64,000 nucleotides of DNA. Source: JBBRHQ01 sp963815645 (GTDB taxonomy: Bacteria > Actinomycetota > Thermoleophilia > Solirubrobacterales > 70-9). Under the pieces are notes generated by a model that saw only the letters and a list, made by a program, of their open reading frames with translations, was not told the DNA's origin and did no database searches. The stretch spans positions 1,550,001 through 1,614,000 of the forward strand of contig CAWFHL010000001.1 in assembly GCA_963815645.1 (NCBI GenBank). The letters are read 5' to 3'. Positions 19,251 through 27,128 of this stretch are shown piece after piece. Every line of letters begins with the position of its first letter. Position 1 is the first letter of the stretch. A program made the translations under genes and the position numbers.

Positions 19251-19301
19251 CGTCGAGTGGACGAAAACCGGTCCATATATCCGGAAATCGTCCACTCGAC
19301 G
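19251..19301. promoter_or_regulatory. 14-bp perfect inverted repeat between lhr and nei
   Basis: CGTCGAGTGGACGA (19251-19264) is repeated exactly in inverted form at 19288-19301, with a 23-base spacer that holds an AT-rich core (CATATAT) flanked by CCGG on both sides. It ends 17 bases before the nei start. It could be an operator for nei or an RNA hairpin between the two genes. No T-run follows, so it is not a standard terminator. Confidence 0.6.
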
Positions 19302-19318
19302 ATCGTCAAGGGCTGACT

Positions 19319-20083
19319 TTGGCGGAGGGCGACACGATCCTGAGGGCGGCGAGGAGGATCTCCGAGGCCCTGGCCGGTGAGCGGGTCGGCGCCGAGGCAG
19401 CGAACCCGCGCGGGCGAGCCGCCGGGATCGGCAGCCTGGACGGGCGGGTGCTGCGCGCCGCCGAGGCCAGGGGCAAGCACCTGCTGCTCGATTTCGGGAC
19501 GCTGATCCTGCACAGCCATCTCGGGATGAGCGGCTCCTGGCACGTTTACCGCCGTGGTGAGGCGTGGGCGAAGCCGCCCGGCCGCGCCTGGGCGGTGATC
19601 CGCGGAGCCAGCCACGAGGCGGTGCAGTGGGGAGGGCCGACGCTCAGGGTGCTGCGCTCCGGCCAGCTTCGGCGGGACCCGAAGCTGGCAGGGCTGGGTC
19701 CTGACATCCTCTCGGCGGACTTCGACCCGGTGGAGGCGGCCGGCCGGATGCGCGGCAGGGATCCCAGCCGGGAGCTGGGCGACGCCCTGCTCGACCAGCG
19801 CCTGCTCGCCGGGATCGGCAACGTGTTCAAGAGTGAGGCCTGCTTCGCCGCCCGGCTCGATCCCTGGCGCAGCCTCGCGACACTCTCGGGCGGCGAGCTG
19901 GACGACGTGATCGGAGCAGCCCGCGAGCAGATGGAGGACGCGGTGCAGAGCGGTCGGCGGCCCGCCAAGGTCTACGGCCGCCGCGGCGAGCCCTGCCCGC
20001 GCTGCGGAGCCCCGATCCGCTCAGCGGGACAGGGGGACGCCAACCGGACAACCTTCTGGTGCCCACGTTGCCAGGGCGCCTGA
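19319..20083 (+). CDS. nei: Fpg/Nei-family DNA glycosylase/AP lyase (Nei-like)
   Basis: A 254-residue base-excision repair enzyme of normal length. It has the catalytic Glu3 (start MAEGDT), the Lys in ARGKHLLLDF, the void-filling HSHLGMSGSW region, the H2TH helix LLDQRLLAGIGNVFKSE and a C-terminal zinc finger CPRCG...FWCPRC. The family cuts oxidised bases and then the DNA backbone. Position 2, normally the Pro nucleophile, is Ala here (TTG-GCG). TTG 19319 is the only start that keeps the family N-terminus. It lies directly after lhr, a pairing known from other actinobacteria, which suggests joint action in repair. A 14-bp inverted repeat sits in front. Confidence 0.9.
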   Translation: MAEGDTILRAARRISEALAGERVGAEAANPRGRAAGIGSLDGRVLRAAEARGKHLLLDFGTLILHSHLGMSGSWHVYRRGEAWAKPPGRAWAVIRGASHEAVQWGGPTLRVLRSGQLRRDPKLAGLGPDILSADFDPVEAAGRMRGRDPSRELGDALLDQRLLAGIGNVFKSEACFAARLDPWRSLATLSGGELDDVIGAAREQMEDAVQSGRRPAKVYGRRGEPCPRCGAPIRSAGQGDANRTTFWCPRCQGA

Positions 20084-20116
20084 ACGCAGACTGCCCAGGT
20101 GGGCGATAATCGAGTC

Positions 20117-20809
20117 GTGGCGGCATCCGAGGAGAGTGCGGTCGAGCTGCTGAGAAGGGTTCCCTTGTTCACCCAGCTCGACGAGGACGAGCTGGTCCGC
20201 TTCTCGCGGGTCGCGGTGCCGCGATCCTTTCCGCCGGGTACCCGGGTCTTCCACGAGGGTGATCGCTCTGACGCCTGCTACATCGTTCGCTCGGGGGACT
20301 TCCGCGTCACCCGGGAGCATTCCGACGGCCGCGCCATCACCCTTGCCAGCCTCGGCAGGGGCGACATCTTCGGCGAGCTGGCGATGCTCGACGGGGAGGT
20401 GCGCTCCGCCAGCGTCGAGGCTCTCAGCGACGGCGAGCTCCTCGCCCTGCCGGCGGCCGACGTGCGGGCCCTCCTGGCGCGGCACCCGGGGATCACCGTG
20501 AAGCTGGTCGCGGCGCTGGTAGGGCGGCTCCGCGCCGCCAACGAGCGGATCGCCCGGCAGTCCTTCCAGACCGTCCCCAGCCGGGTGGCAGGCGTGCTCT
20601 CCCAGCTCGTCGCCGATGAGACCCCGGTCTCCGACGGCGGCGGGATCACCATTCGCATGAACCAGGCCGACCTCGCCCAGCTCGCCGGCACCTCGCGAGA
20701 GAGCGTCAGCCGCTTCCTGGCAGAGCTCGAGCGGGCCGGCGTCGTCCGCTGCGAACGCGGCAGGGTGACCGTGCTGGAGGCGCCGAAGCTCCGCAACTAC
20801 ATCTTCTGA
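20117..20809 (+). CDS. Crp/Fnr-family transcriptional regulator
   Basis: About 230 residues. Residues ~15-130 form a cyclic-nucleotide-binding domain (FPPGTRVFHEGDRSDACYIV, GRGDIFGELAMLDGEVRSASV); the GELA and RSASV positions match the cAMP-binding loop of Crp. The C-terminal winged helix includes MNQADLAQLAGTSRESVSRFL, the recognition helix-turn-helix. It is likely a cAMP-responsive global regulator resembling mycobacterial Crp. GTG 20117 is chosen because GATAAT (20105-20110) lies exactly six bases before it, as in a leaderless transcript; the longer GTG at 20099 would start upstream of that box. It follows nei by about 33 bases. Confidence 0.93.
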   Translation: MAASEESAVELLRRVPLFTQLDEDELVRFSRVAVPRSFPPGTRVFHEGDRSDACYIVRSGDFRVTREHSDGRAITLASLGRGDIFGELAMLDGEVRSASVEALSDGELLALPAADVRALLARHPGITVKLVAALVGRLRAANERIARQSFQTVPSRVAGVLSQLVADETPVSDGGGITIRMNQADLAQLAGTSRESVSRFLAELERAGVVRCERGRVTVLEAPKLRNYIF

Positions 20810-20818
20810 GCGCGACGG

Positions 20819-20962
20819 ATGTCGGAACAGAAGACGGAGCTGGCCCGCCGCAACGAGTTCGACGAGACCGACGTCTTCTGGCTGCGCGACGGACTGATCA
20901 GTTGCCTGCAGGGATTCGCCACGACGGAGGAGGCGATGCAGGCCGCCCGGCGGTTCGAATAG
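20819..20962 (+). CDS. 47-residue ORF resembling a shrunken NTF2-like protein
   Basis: A short frame from ATG to TAG. It begins MSEQ like the next gene at 21000, and its second half (VFWLRDGLISCLQGFATTEEAMQAA) looks like the closing strands and helix of SnoaL/NTF2-like proteins (compare VFTVADGLIIHARVFADRTEAL in that neighbour). The middle of the fold is missing. It may be the remnant of a tandem duplicate with an internal deletion, or a real small protein. It starts 10 bases after crp. Confidence 0.45.
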   Translation: MSEQKTELARRNEFDETDVFWLRDGLISCLQGFATTEEAMQAARRFE

Positions 20963-20999
20963 CTCCCGCCGGCCGCGGTCGGGGGGATACTGGAAGGCG

Positions 21000-21386
21000 A
21001 TGTCGGAGCAGAGCATCGAAACCGTGCGGACCATGATCGAGGCCTTCCAGGAGGGGGACGCCGCGGCCGCGCTCTCCCGCTACTCGGAGGACGTCGTCTT
21101 CGAGCCGCTTGTCGCGGGTCCCTATCACGGGCGGGCTGGAGTGGCAGAGCAGATGGCGGTCTGGCTGGAGGAGTTCGACGACTACTGGTTCGAGACCGAG
21201 CGGCTGATCGACACGGGCGACCGGGTCGTGCTCGTCTGGCGCCACGGCGGCCAGGGCAGGACGAGCGGGATTCAGACCGAGGATTCGGGGGCGACGGTGT
21301 TCACCGTCGCAGACGGTCTGATCATTCATGCCCGCGTATTCGCCGATCGCACCGAGGCTCTCGCAGGCGCCGGGTTGAAGGAGTAG
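21000..21386 (+). CDS. SnoaL/NTF2-like family protein
   Basis: A 128-residue single-domain protein. The opening helices (IETVRTMIEAFQEGDAAAAL), SRYSEDVVFEPL and the closing beta strands GATVFTVADGLIIHARVF define the cone-shaped NTF2-like fold. Members include small isomerases, cyclases and many proteins of unknown role; no active-site pattern allows a choice here. ATG 21000 has GGAAGG eight bases upstream. It follows a shorter related ORF, suggesting tandem duplication. Confidence 0.85.
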   Translation: MSEQSIETVRTMIEAFQEGDAAAALSRYSEDVVFEPLVAGPYHGRAGVAEQMAVWLEEFDDYWFETERLIDTGDRVVLVWRHGGQGRTSGIQTEDSGATVFTVADGLIIHARVFADRTEALAGAGLKE

Positions 21387-21468
21387 GGGAGCTGCCCGGC
21401 TTGCCGCAGACGGGCCTGGATCGCCGCGAAGCCCTCGAAGCCGCCGGGCTCCCGGGTTAGGTCGGGCC

Positions 21469-22125
21469 GTGGGCCCCGGCAAAGACGCCAACGGGTTCGA
21501 GGCCGAGCGGGAGCGGATGGTCGAGCGCCAGCTGCGACGGCGGGGGATCGGCGACGAGCGGGTTCTGGCGGCGATGGGCGAGGTGCCGCGCGAGGATTTC
21601 CTCGGCGGGAGCGAGCGGCCCCGCGCGTACGCCGATGCCGCTCTGCCGATCGCCGTGGGCCAGACGATCTCGCAACCCTGGATCGTCGCCGCCATCTGCC
21701 AGGCGCTGGCACTGGGCGGCGCCGAGCGGGTTCTCGAGGTCGGCACCGGGTCGGGTTACTCGGCCGCCGTGCTATCGCGGCTGGTCTCCGAGCTGATCAC
21801 GATCGAACGCCATCCGGCGCTGGCCGAAGCGGCGGCCGGGGTGCTCCGCTCCCACGGCGCCAGCAACGTCGAGGTTGTGGTCGGCGACGGCAGCCGCGGC
21901 CTGCCCGAGCGCGCTCCCTTCGATGCGATTGCGGTCCACGCGACGGCGCCTGCCCCGCCGCCCGCCCTGCTCACCCAGCTCGTCGAGGGTGGGCGCCTGG
22001 TGGTCCCGATCTCCTCCGACGACGTCGACCTGCTTACCGTGTTCATCCGTTCGGGCGAGGGCTTTCAGAGTGAGGTGATCGGTCCCTGCCGCTTCGTGCC
22101 CCTGATCGGTGAGGAGGGTTTCTAG
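21469..22125 (+). CDS. pcm: protein-L-isoaspartate O-methyltransferase
   Basis: A 218-residue methyltransferase that repairs isoaspartyl residues in aged proteins using SAM. Family signatures are present: VPREDFLGG, IAVGQTISQPWIVAAICQAL, then VLEVGTGSGYSAAVLS (motif I) and FDAIAVHATAPAPPPALLTQL, with GGRLVVPI following. Length is normal. GTG 21469 lies six bases after a TTAGGT -10-like hexamer (21457-21462), pointing to a leaderless transcript. No operon partner is evident; the ASCH gene follows 51 bases later. Confidence 0.93.
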   Translation: MGPGKDANGFEAERERMVERQLRRRGIGDERVLAAMGEVPREDFLGGSERPRAYADAALPIAVGQTISQPWIVAAICQALALGGAERVLEVGTGSGYSAAVLSRLVSELITIERHPALAEAAAGVLRSHGASNVEVVVGDGSRGLPERAPFDAIAVHATAPAPPPALLTQLVEGGRLVVPISSDDVDLLTVFIRSGEGFQSEVIGPCRFVPLIGEEGF

Positions 22126-22176
22126 GAGCCGCTCCGGTATGTGGGAGCGCCCCGCGTCGGGTACGCTCGCAGCGCC

Positions 22177-22581
22177 ATGAGGGGCGGCATCTACGTTCTC
22201 AACTTCTACTCGGCCGTGTTCGTCGACCAACTGAAGCGGGGTCGCAAGACGGCGACGATCCGGATGGGCGACAAGAGCAGCAAGTATGAGCGCGGCCAGG
22301 TGGTCTGGGTCACGGTGGGGTTCCGGCACAGCCCGCGCGAGAAGATCTTCGCCGCGGTGATCGACGACGTCGAGGTGAAGCGCGTCTCCGACCTCTCGCC
22401 CAGGGACATCGAGCACGACAACCCCGAGTTCCGTCGCCTCGAGGAGACGGTCAGCTTCCTCGAGAAGATCTATGGGCGGGCGATCGGCGAGGAGGACATG
22501 GTCACGGTGATCCGCTTCTCGCAGATCCTCGAGCCTGCGGCGTCGCATTTCGGCAACGGCGAGACCCCCTCGCAGAACTGA
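22177..22581 (+). CDS. ASCH-domain protein
   Basis: A 134-residue protein from ATG 22177. VLNFYSAVFVDQLKRGRKTATIR and YERGQVVWVTVG followed by KIFAAVIDDVEVKRVSDLSP match the ASCH (ASC-1 homology) beta-barrel, which resembles the PUA fold and is thought to bind RNA or modified nucleosides. The conserved GRKTATIR holds the basic residues of the cleft. The substrate is unknown. The open frame reaches back to 22141, but GTG 22141 would add unconserved residues. Confidence 0.82.
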   Translation: MRGGIYVLNFYSAVFVDQLKRGRKTATIRMGDKSSKYERGQVVWVTVGFRHSPREKIFAAVIDDVEVKRVSDLSPRDIEHDNPEFRRLEETVSFLEKIYGRAIGEEDMVTVIRFSQILEPAASHFGNGETPSQN

Positions 22582-22617
22582 ACCGGCGGCGGGACGGGTG
22601 CGTAGGAGTCCGGTGAC

Positions 22618-23091
22618 GTGGCCTCATACCGCTTCCTCACGACCTGGCTGCTCGAGACCCCTCGCCAACCCGTCTGGGATGCCATTTACGACCAGGCGCG
22701 CTGGCCGAGCTGGTGGCGCGGAGTCGAGGCAGCCGACGAGCTGAGGGCGGGAGACCCGAGCGGGGTGGGGACCGTCTCGCGACTGGTCTGGCGCAGCCGG
22801 CTGCCCTACGAGATCTCCTTCGAGGTGACAAGCGAGCGGGTCGAGCCGCCCCACCTGATGGCGGGACGCGCGGTCGGCGAATTGACCGGTACCGGTACCT
22901 GGCGGCTGTTCGAGGCCGACGGGCTGACCGTGGTCGTCTACGACTGGGACGTGCGCACCTCGAAGGCCTGGATGAACCTGCTGGCCCCGCTCGCCAGGCC
23001 GGTGTTCGAGTGGAACCACGACTGGGTGATGGCGCGCGGCGCCGAGGGAATCGCCCGCCTGCTGGGATGCCGGCTGCTAGCGGCGGGCTGA
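22618..23091 (+). CDS. SRPBCC-family (polyketide cyclase/lipid-binding fold) protein
   Basis: A 157-residue protein beginning MASYRFLTTWLLETPRQPVWDAIYDQARWPSWW, the usual opening of the START-like helix-grip fold. The rest alternates beta strands and ends in a long helix (PVFEWNHDWVMARGAEGIARLLG). Such proteins bind hydrophobic ligands in a deep cavity; no catalytic residues can be assigned. GTG 22618 has AGGAG (22604-22608) nine bases upstream. No operon partner gives a clue to the ligand. Confidence 0.82.
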   Translation: MASYRFLTTWLLETPRQPVWDAIYDQARWPSWWRGVEAADELRAGDPSGVGTVSRLVWRSRLPYEISFEVTSERVEPPHLMAGRAVGELTGTGTWRLFEADGLTVVVYDWDVRTSKAWMNLLAPLARPVFEWNHDWVMARGAEGIARLLGCRLLAAG

Positions 23092-23125
23092 CCCGGTTTC
23101 AACCGCTGCCTCTAGGATCGGCGTG

Positions 23126-24655
23126 GTGCATGAAGACCGGGCCGGGGTCAGTCGGGCGAGGGGAGTTTTCCTGACCGGAACAATTGCTCTTGCCTGCCTC
23201 GCGCTAGGGGCTCTGACTCTGTCGCTTCAGAGCAACCGGGCCTCGAGACGCATCCCCCGGGTGAGCCTCACCTCACCGACGCTCTACCCGGACTTCGCTC
23301 CCTCGCGACACCGCTATGTCGCTCGCTGTGCCGGGGGCCGTCTGGGGCTCCGGGCTCGGCCCGGCCCCGGTACTGACGTCTCCGTAGCCGGAGGGCCGAG
23401 AAGAGCCCGCCCGTTCGAGGCGGAAACGCCGGTCGACCCGGGCGAGGACATCACGGTGGCGACATTCACCCGAGGTAGCCGGGAGAGCTATCAGGTGCGC
23501 TGCCTTCCTGCGGGCTTTCCAGACTGGACCTACCGGGCGATTCGACGCCCCCCGCGAGGCATGTTCGCGGTCAGCGTGCAGGCCTCCCATCACTCACCGC
23601 CGTGGGTGATCATCTTCGACCAGGACGGTACCCCACGCTGGTGGGACAACCCGTCGACTTCGACCCTCTGGGCGCAGGTCCTCTCCGACGGCACGGTCGA
23701 GTGGTCCCGCGCCTTCGGCGACGGTTACGGGCGCGATCCTCGCATGGCCGACGAGGTGCACTCGCTCTCCGGGCGGACGCTGCGGATCGTGCGCACCCGC
23801 GGTTCGATCACCGATGGTCACGAGTATCGCGAGCTTGGCAACGGCGATGAGTTGATCGACAGCTTCCGGCCCGCCACCGGCCTCGACATGAGCTCCTTTC
23901 AGGGGCCGCCGCGCTTCGGCCGCGGTCCTGCGAGCGGTCAGGTGGTCCTCGCAGAGGTCCAGCAGCTGAACCGCTCGGGCCGCGTTGTCTGGCGCTGGAG
24001 CTCGCGTGGTCGCATCTCGCTCCGCGAGTCGGGGCGCTGGTGGTACTACATCCTCGCCAACCCCCATTCAGACCCCGCCGGAGCGAACACATACGACGTC
24101 GTCCACGTCAATGCGATTGAGCCCTTCGGGCCGGACAAGGTGCTGATCTCAGCCCGCCATACCGACGCCGTCTACTGCATCGAGCGCTCCAGCGGCCGCA
24201 TCCTCTGGAAGCTGGGAGGAACGCCGACCCGGAGGTCGCTGCGGATCATCGGGGATCCCTACCCTCGGCGCGAGCTGTTCGGAGGGCCCCACGACGTCCG
24301 GGTGGACGGTGACGGCATCCTCAGCGTCTACGACGATGGCACGCACCGCCCGCGCCCTCCCCGCCTGGTCCGTTACCGCCTCGACCTCGACCGCCGAACG
24401 GCCACCTTCGTCGGCCAGCTGACCGACCCGAAGGTGCGGAGCAGTCACTGCTGCGGCTCCGGCCGGGAACTCGGGAACGGGTGGCTGGTCTCCTGGGGCG
24501 ACGTCCGGTTGATCACCGGTTTCGACTCGGGGGGAAGGGTCGCGTTCAGGCTTCGCCTGCCCAGCCCCTCGTACCGAGCGGTGCCGGTGCCTCCGGGGGC
24601 GGTGAGCGCTGGAAAGCTTGACCGCGGGCTCGAGCGAATGGAGCGGGCGGGATGA
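23126..24655 (+). CDS. arylsulfotransferase (ASST)-family exported protein
   Basis: About 509 residues. A membrane anchor or signal (TGTIALACLALGALTLSL) is followed by an Ig-like domain (residues ~40-130) and a beta-propeller with FDQDGTPRWWDN, DGHEYRELGNGDELI, DVVHVNAIEPFGPDKVLISAR and GPHDVRVDGDGILSVYDDG. This is the layout of ASST-like proteins common in actinobacteria. Classical ASST moves sulfate between phenols through a His in the propeller; I cannot confirm activity here. GTG 23126 lies seven bases after TAGGAT (23113-23118), suggesting a leaderless start; GTG 23123 is also possible. Confidence 0.83.
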   Translation: MHEDRAGVSRARGVFLTGTIALACLALGALTLSLQSNRASRRIPRVSLTSPTLYPDFAPSRHRYVARCAGGRLGLRARPGPGTDVSVAGGPRRARPFEAETPVDPGEDITVATFTRGSRESYQVRCLPAGFPDWTYRAIRRPPRGMFAVSVQASHHSPPWVIIFDQDGTPRWWDNPSTSTLWAQVLSDGTVEWSRAFGDGYGRDPRMADEVHSLSGRTLRIVRTRGSITDGHEYRELGNGDELIDSFRPATGLDMSSFQGPPRFGRGPASGQVVLAEVQQLNRSGRVVWRWSSRGRISLRESGRWWYYILANPHSDPAGANTYDVVHVNAIEPFGPDKVLISARHTDAVYCIERSSGRILWKLGGTPTRRSLRIIGDPYPRRELFGGPHDVRVDGDGILSVYDDGTHRPRPPRLVRYRLDLDRRTATFVGQLTDPKVRSSHCCGSGRELGNGWLVSWGDVRLITGFDSGGRVAFRLRLPSPSYRAVPVPPGAVSAGKLDRGLERMERAG

Positions 24656-24838
24656 GTGAGAGCCTGCTGCAGCGCCTGATCAGCAGGAAAACGAGGTTAT
24701 CGCCGACCGGGCAGCACCTCTGATCCGTTCACCCGGCGGCGACATCCTCGTTCCGAACAGTAGAGCGGAAAGCGCTTCCGGGGCGGAATCCCCGCTGCTC
24801 CGCCGGCCCGCTCGGGAGCCGCTATCCTTCCTTGTTGT

Positions 24839-24865
24839 TTGGCACTCTCACATGTCGAGTGCCAA
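24839..24865. promoter_or_regulatory. CIRCE element (HrcA operator)
   Basis: TTGGCACTC, nine bases, then GAGTGCCAA: a perfect 9-bp inverted repeat with the exact CIRCE spacing and only one change per arm from the consensus TTAGCACTC-N9-GAGTGCTAA. It lies 55 bases upstream of groES. The heat-shock repressor HrcA is expected to bind it and shut off groESL in the absence of unfolded protein stress. The hrcA gene is not in the window. Confidence 0.95.
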
Positions 24866-24920
24866 GCCGCTGCAAAGGCAACCAGTCCCGAAAACTTCTG
24901 ACCAAACGGAGGTAGAACGA

Positions 24921-25208
24921 ATGAAGCTGAAGCCCCTCGGGGACCGGCTGATCGTCAAGCCGCTTGACGAGGAGGAGACGACCGTCAGCGGAATCGTCCT
25001 TCCCGACACGGCGAAGGAGAAGCCACAGAAGGGCACCGTCGTCGCAGTCGGCGATGGCGCGGTCAACGAGGACGGCAGCCGCCGTCCGCTCGACGTCAGC
25101 AAAGGCGACGAGGTCCTCTACTCCAAGTACGGCGGCACCGAGGTCACCGTCGAGGACGACGACCTGCTCGTGCTGCGCGAGTCCGACATCCTCGCGAAGG
25201 TCGGCTAG
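24921..25208 (+). CDS. groS: co-chaperonin GroES
   Basis: A 95-residue protein of standard length that caps the GroEL cage in the cytosol. MKLKPLGDRLIVKPLDEEE, the mobile loop TTVSGIVLPDTAKEKPQKGTV and the closing YSKYGGTEVTVEDDDLLVLRESDILAKV are all present. ATG 24921 has GGAGG at the right distance; the open frame upstream runs through the CIRCE operator and is not coding. It is transcribed with groEL, 93 bases downstream, under HrcA/CIRCE control. Confidence 0.98.
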   Translation: MKLKPLGDRLIVKPLDEEETTVSGIVLPDTAKEKPQKGTVVAVGDGAVNEDGSRRPLDVSKGDEVLYSKYGGTEVTVEDDDLLVLRESDILAKVG

Positions 25209-25301
25209 TGATGCTGGGCCGGCCCGGTCAGCATCCCGCCGGCAGAGGCACGTCAGGCGGCGCAGCCGCCGCAAAGTATTCAGATCTAGGAGGAAAGACT
25301 G

Positions 25302-26936
25302 ATGGCTCATAAGGAGCTGAAGTTCAACGAGGAGGCCCGCAAGGCCCTCCAGGACGGAGTCGACGCCGTCGCCGACGCGGTCAAGGTCACGCTTGGGCCG
25401 AAGGGGCGCTACGTCGTGCTCGACAAGAAGTTCGGCGCCCCGACGATCACCAACGACGGCGTCACCATCGCCCGGGAGATCGACGTCGAGGACGTCTTCG
25501 AGAACCAGGGCGCCCAGCTGGTCCGCGAGGTCGCCACGGCGACCAATGACGTGGCCGGCGACGGCACCACGACGGCGACCCTGCTGGCCCAGATCATCGT
25601 CCACCAAGGCCTCAAGAACGTCGCGGCCGGGGCCAACCCGCTGGCGCTCCGCCGCGGGATCGAGAAGGCGGTCGACGAGGTCGTCGAGAACCTCCGCGAG
25701 AAGCAGTCGAAGGAGGTCTCCGGCAAGGATCAGATCTCGCGCGTCGCGGCGATCTCGGCCGCCGACGAGGAGATCGGCGACGTGATCGCCGACGCGATCG
25801 AGAAGGTCGGCAAGGACGGCGTCGTCAACGTCGAGGAGGGCCAGACCTTCGGCATGGAGCTCGAGTTCACCGAGGGCATGCAGTTCGACAAGGGCTACAT
25901 CTCGCCCTACATGGTCACCGACCAGGACCGCATGGAGGCGGTTCTGGAGGAGCCCTACGTGCTGATCGCCAACCAGAAGATCGGCTCGGTCCGTGACGTA
26001 CTGCCGGTGCTCGAGCAGGTGATGCAGGGCGGTAAGCCGCTGCTGATCGTCGCCGAGGACGTCGAGGGCGAGTGCCTGGCGACACTGGTCGTCAACAAGC
26101 TCCGCGGCACCTTCACCGGGGTCGCGGTCAAGGCGCCCGGCTTCGGCGACCGCCGCAAGCGGATGCTGGAGGACATCGGCATCCTCACCGGCGGCGAGGT
26201 GATCACCGAGGAGATGGGCCTGAAGCTGGAGAACACCCAGCTCTCCCAGCTCGGCAAGGCACGTCGCGTGGTCGTCTCCAAGGACACGACGACGATCATC
26301 GACGGGTCCGGTGAGGGCGACGACATCAAGGGCCGCATCAAGCAGATCAAGCAGGAGATCGAGAACACCGACTCCGACTTCGATCGCGAGAAGCTCCAAG
26401 AGCGTCTCGCCAAGCTGGCCGGCGGTGTCGCCGTGGTCAAGGTTGGAGCAGCGACCGAGACCGAGATGAAGGAGAAGAAGCACCGCGTCGAGGACGCCCT
26501 GCAGGCGACCCGGGCGGCGCTCGAGGAGGGAGTCGTGCCGGGGGGCGGGGTCGCCCTGCTGAACGCGCAGGGCTCGCTCGACGTCGACTCCTACGACGAG
26601 GCCGACGAGCAGACCGGTGCGAAGATCATCCACCGCGCGCTCGAGGAGCCGGTCCGCCAGATCGCCGAGAACAGCGGCCTGGAGGGCTCCGTCGTGGTCA
26701 ACAAGGTGCGCGACCTGAAGGCCGGAGAAGGCCTCAACGCCGCCACCGGTGATTACGGCGACCTGATCAAGGCCGGGGTGATCGACCCGACCATGGTGAC
26801 GCGCTCCGCACTGCAGAACGCGGCCTCGATCGCCAAGAACATCCTCACCACCGAGGCGATCGTCGCCGAGCCCCCCGAGAAGGAGGGGGCGGCGATGCCC
26901 GGAGGAGGTATGCCGGACATGGGCGGGATGATGTAG
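25302..26936 (+). CDS. groL: chaperonin GroEL
   Basis: A 544-residue chaperonin of normal length. Nucleotide-binding motifs KVTLGPKGRYVVLDK and DVAGDGTTTATLLAQ, the apical region, AALEEGVVPGGGVALLNA and the equatorial GDYGDLIKAGVIDPTMVTRSAL are all intact. The tail ends in the Gly-Met repeat PGGGMPDMGGMM. It folds client proteins with GroES in an ATP-driven cycle. ATG 25302 has AGGAGG upstream. A strong terminator follows at 27017. Confidence 0.98.
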   Translation: MAHKELKFNEEARKALQDGVDAVADAVKVTLGPKGRYVVLDKKFGAPTITNDGVTIAREIDVEDVFENQGAQLVREVATATNDVAGDGTTTATLLAQIIVHQGLKNVAAGANPLALRRGIEKAVDEVVENLREKQSKEVSGKDQISRVAAISAADEEIGDVIADAIEKVGKDGVVNVEEGQTFGMELEFTEGMQFDKGYISPYMVTDQDRMEAVLEEPYVLIANQKIGSVRDVLPVLEQVMQGGKPLLIVAEDVEGECLATLVVNKLRGTFTGVAVKAPGFGDRRKRMLEDIGILTGGEVITEEMGLKLENTQLSQLGKARRVVVSKDTTTIIDGSGEGDDIKGRIKQIKQEIENTDSDFDREKLQERLAKLAGGVAVVKVGAATETEMKEKKHRVEDALQATRAALEEGVVPGGGVALLNAQGSLDVDSYDEADEQTGAKIIHRALEEPVRQIAENSGLEGSVVVNKVRDLKAGEGLNAATGDYGDLIKAGVIDPTMVTRSALQNAASIAKNILTTEAIVAEPPEKEGAAMPGGGMPDMGGMM

Positions 26937-27016
26937 CGATCCCCCTGTCATCGTCGGCCATGCGAAAGCCGGCGAGGGCGGTCTGCCATCCTCGTCGTAA
27001 CAGGCGAGTGGCTTTT

Positions 27017-27048
27017 CGAGAGGCCCGGGCAAGCGCCCGGGCCTCTCG
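27017..27048. terminator. hairpin terminator after groEL
   Basis: A perfect 14-bp stem, CGAGAGGCCCGGGC and its reverse complement, with the loop AAGC. On the + strand a TTCTTTT stretch follows about 15 bases later. It lies between the convergent groEL and NAD(P)-binding genes and may serve both. The very strong GC stem makes it the best terminator candidate in the window. Confidence 0.85.
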
Positions 27049-27128
27049 CGTTCCGGGGGACTTCTTTTGCCTTCGACGTGCCACCGCGCCTGACGCCACG
27101 TGACAATCAGCGCCATGGAGCGGGATGG

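Noticed and set aside
24652..24920. Open frame upstream of groES and a 23-residue ORF overlapping the arylsulfotransferase stop
   Set aside because: The frame runs through the CIRCE operator and promoter; the short ORF has no recognisable features. GroES starts at 24921 with a proper Shine-Dalgarno.
24822..27116. 764-residue minus-strand frame across groESL, and similar long antisense frames elsewhere
   Set aside because: Mirror frames created by high GC codon use; compositions are rich in Asp/Leu/His/Gly runs with no domain and they lie opposite confident genes.
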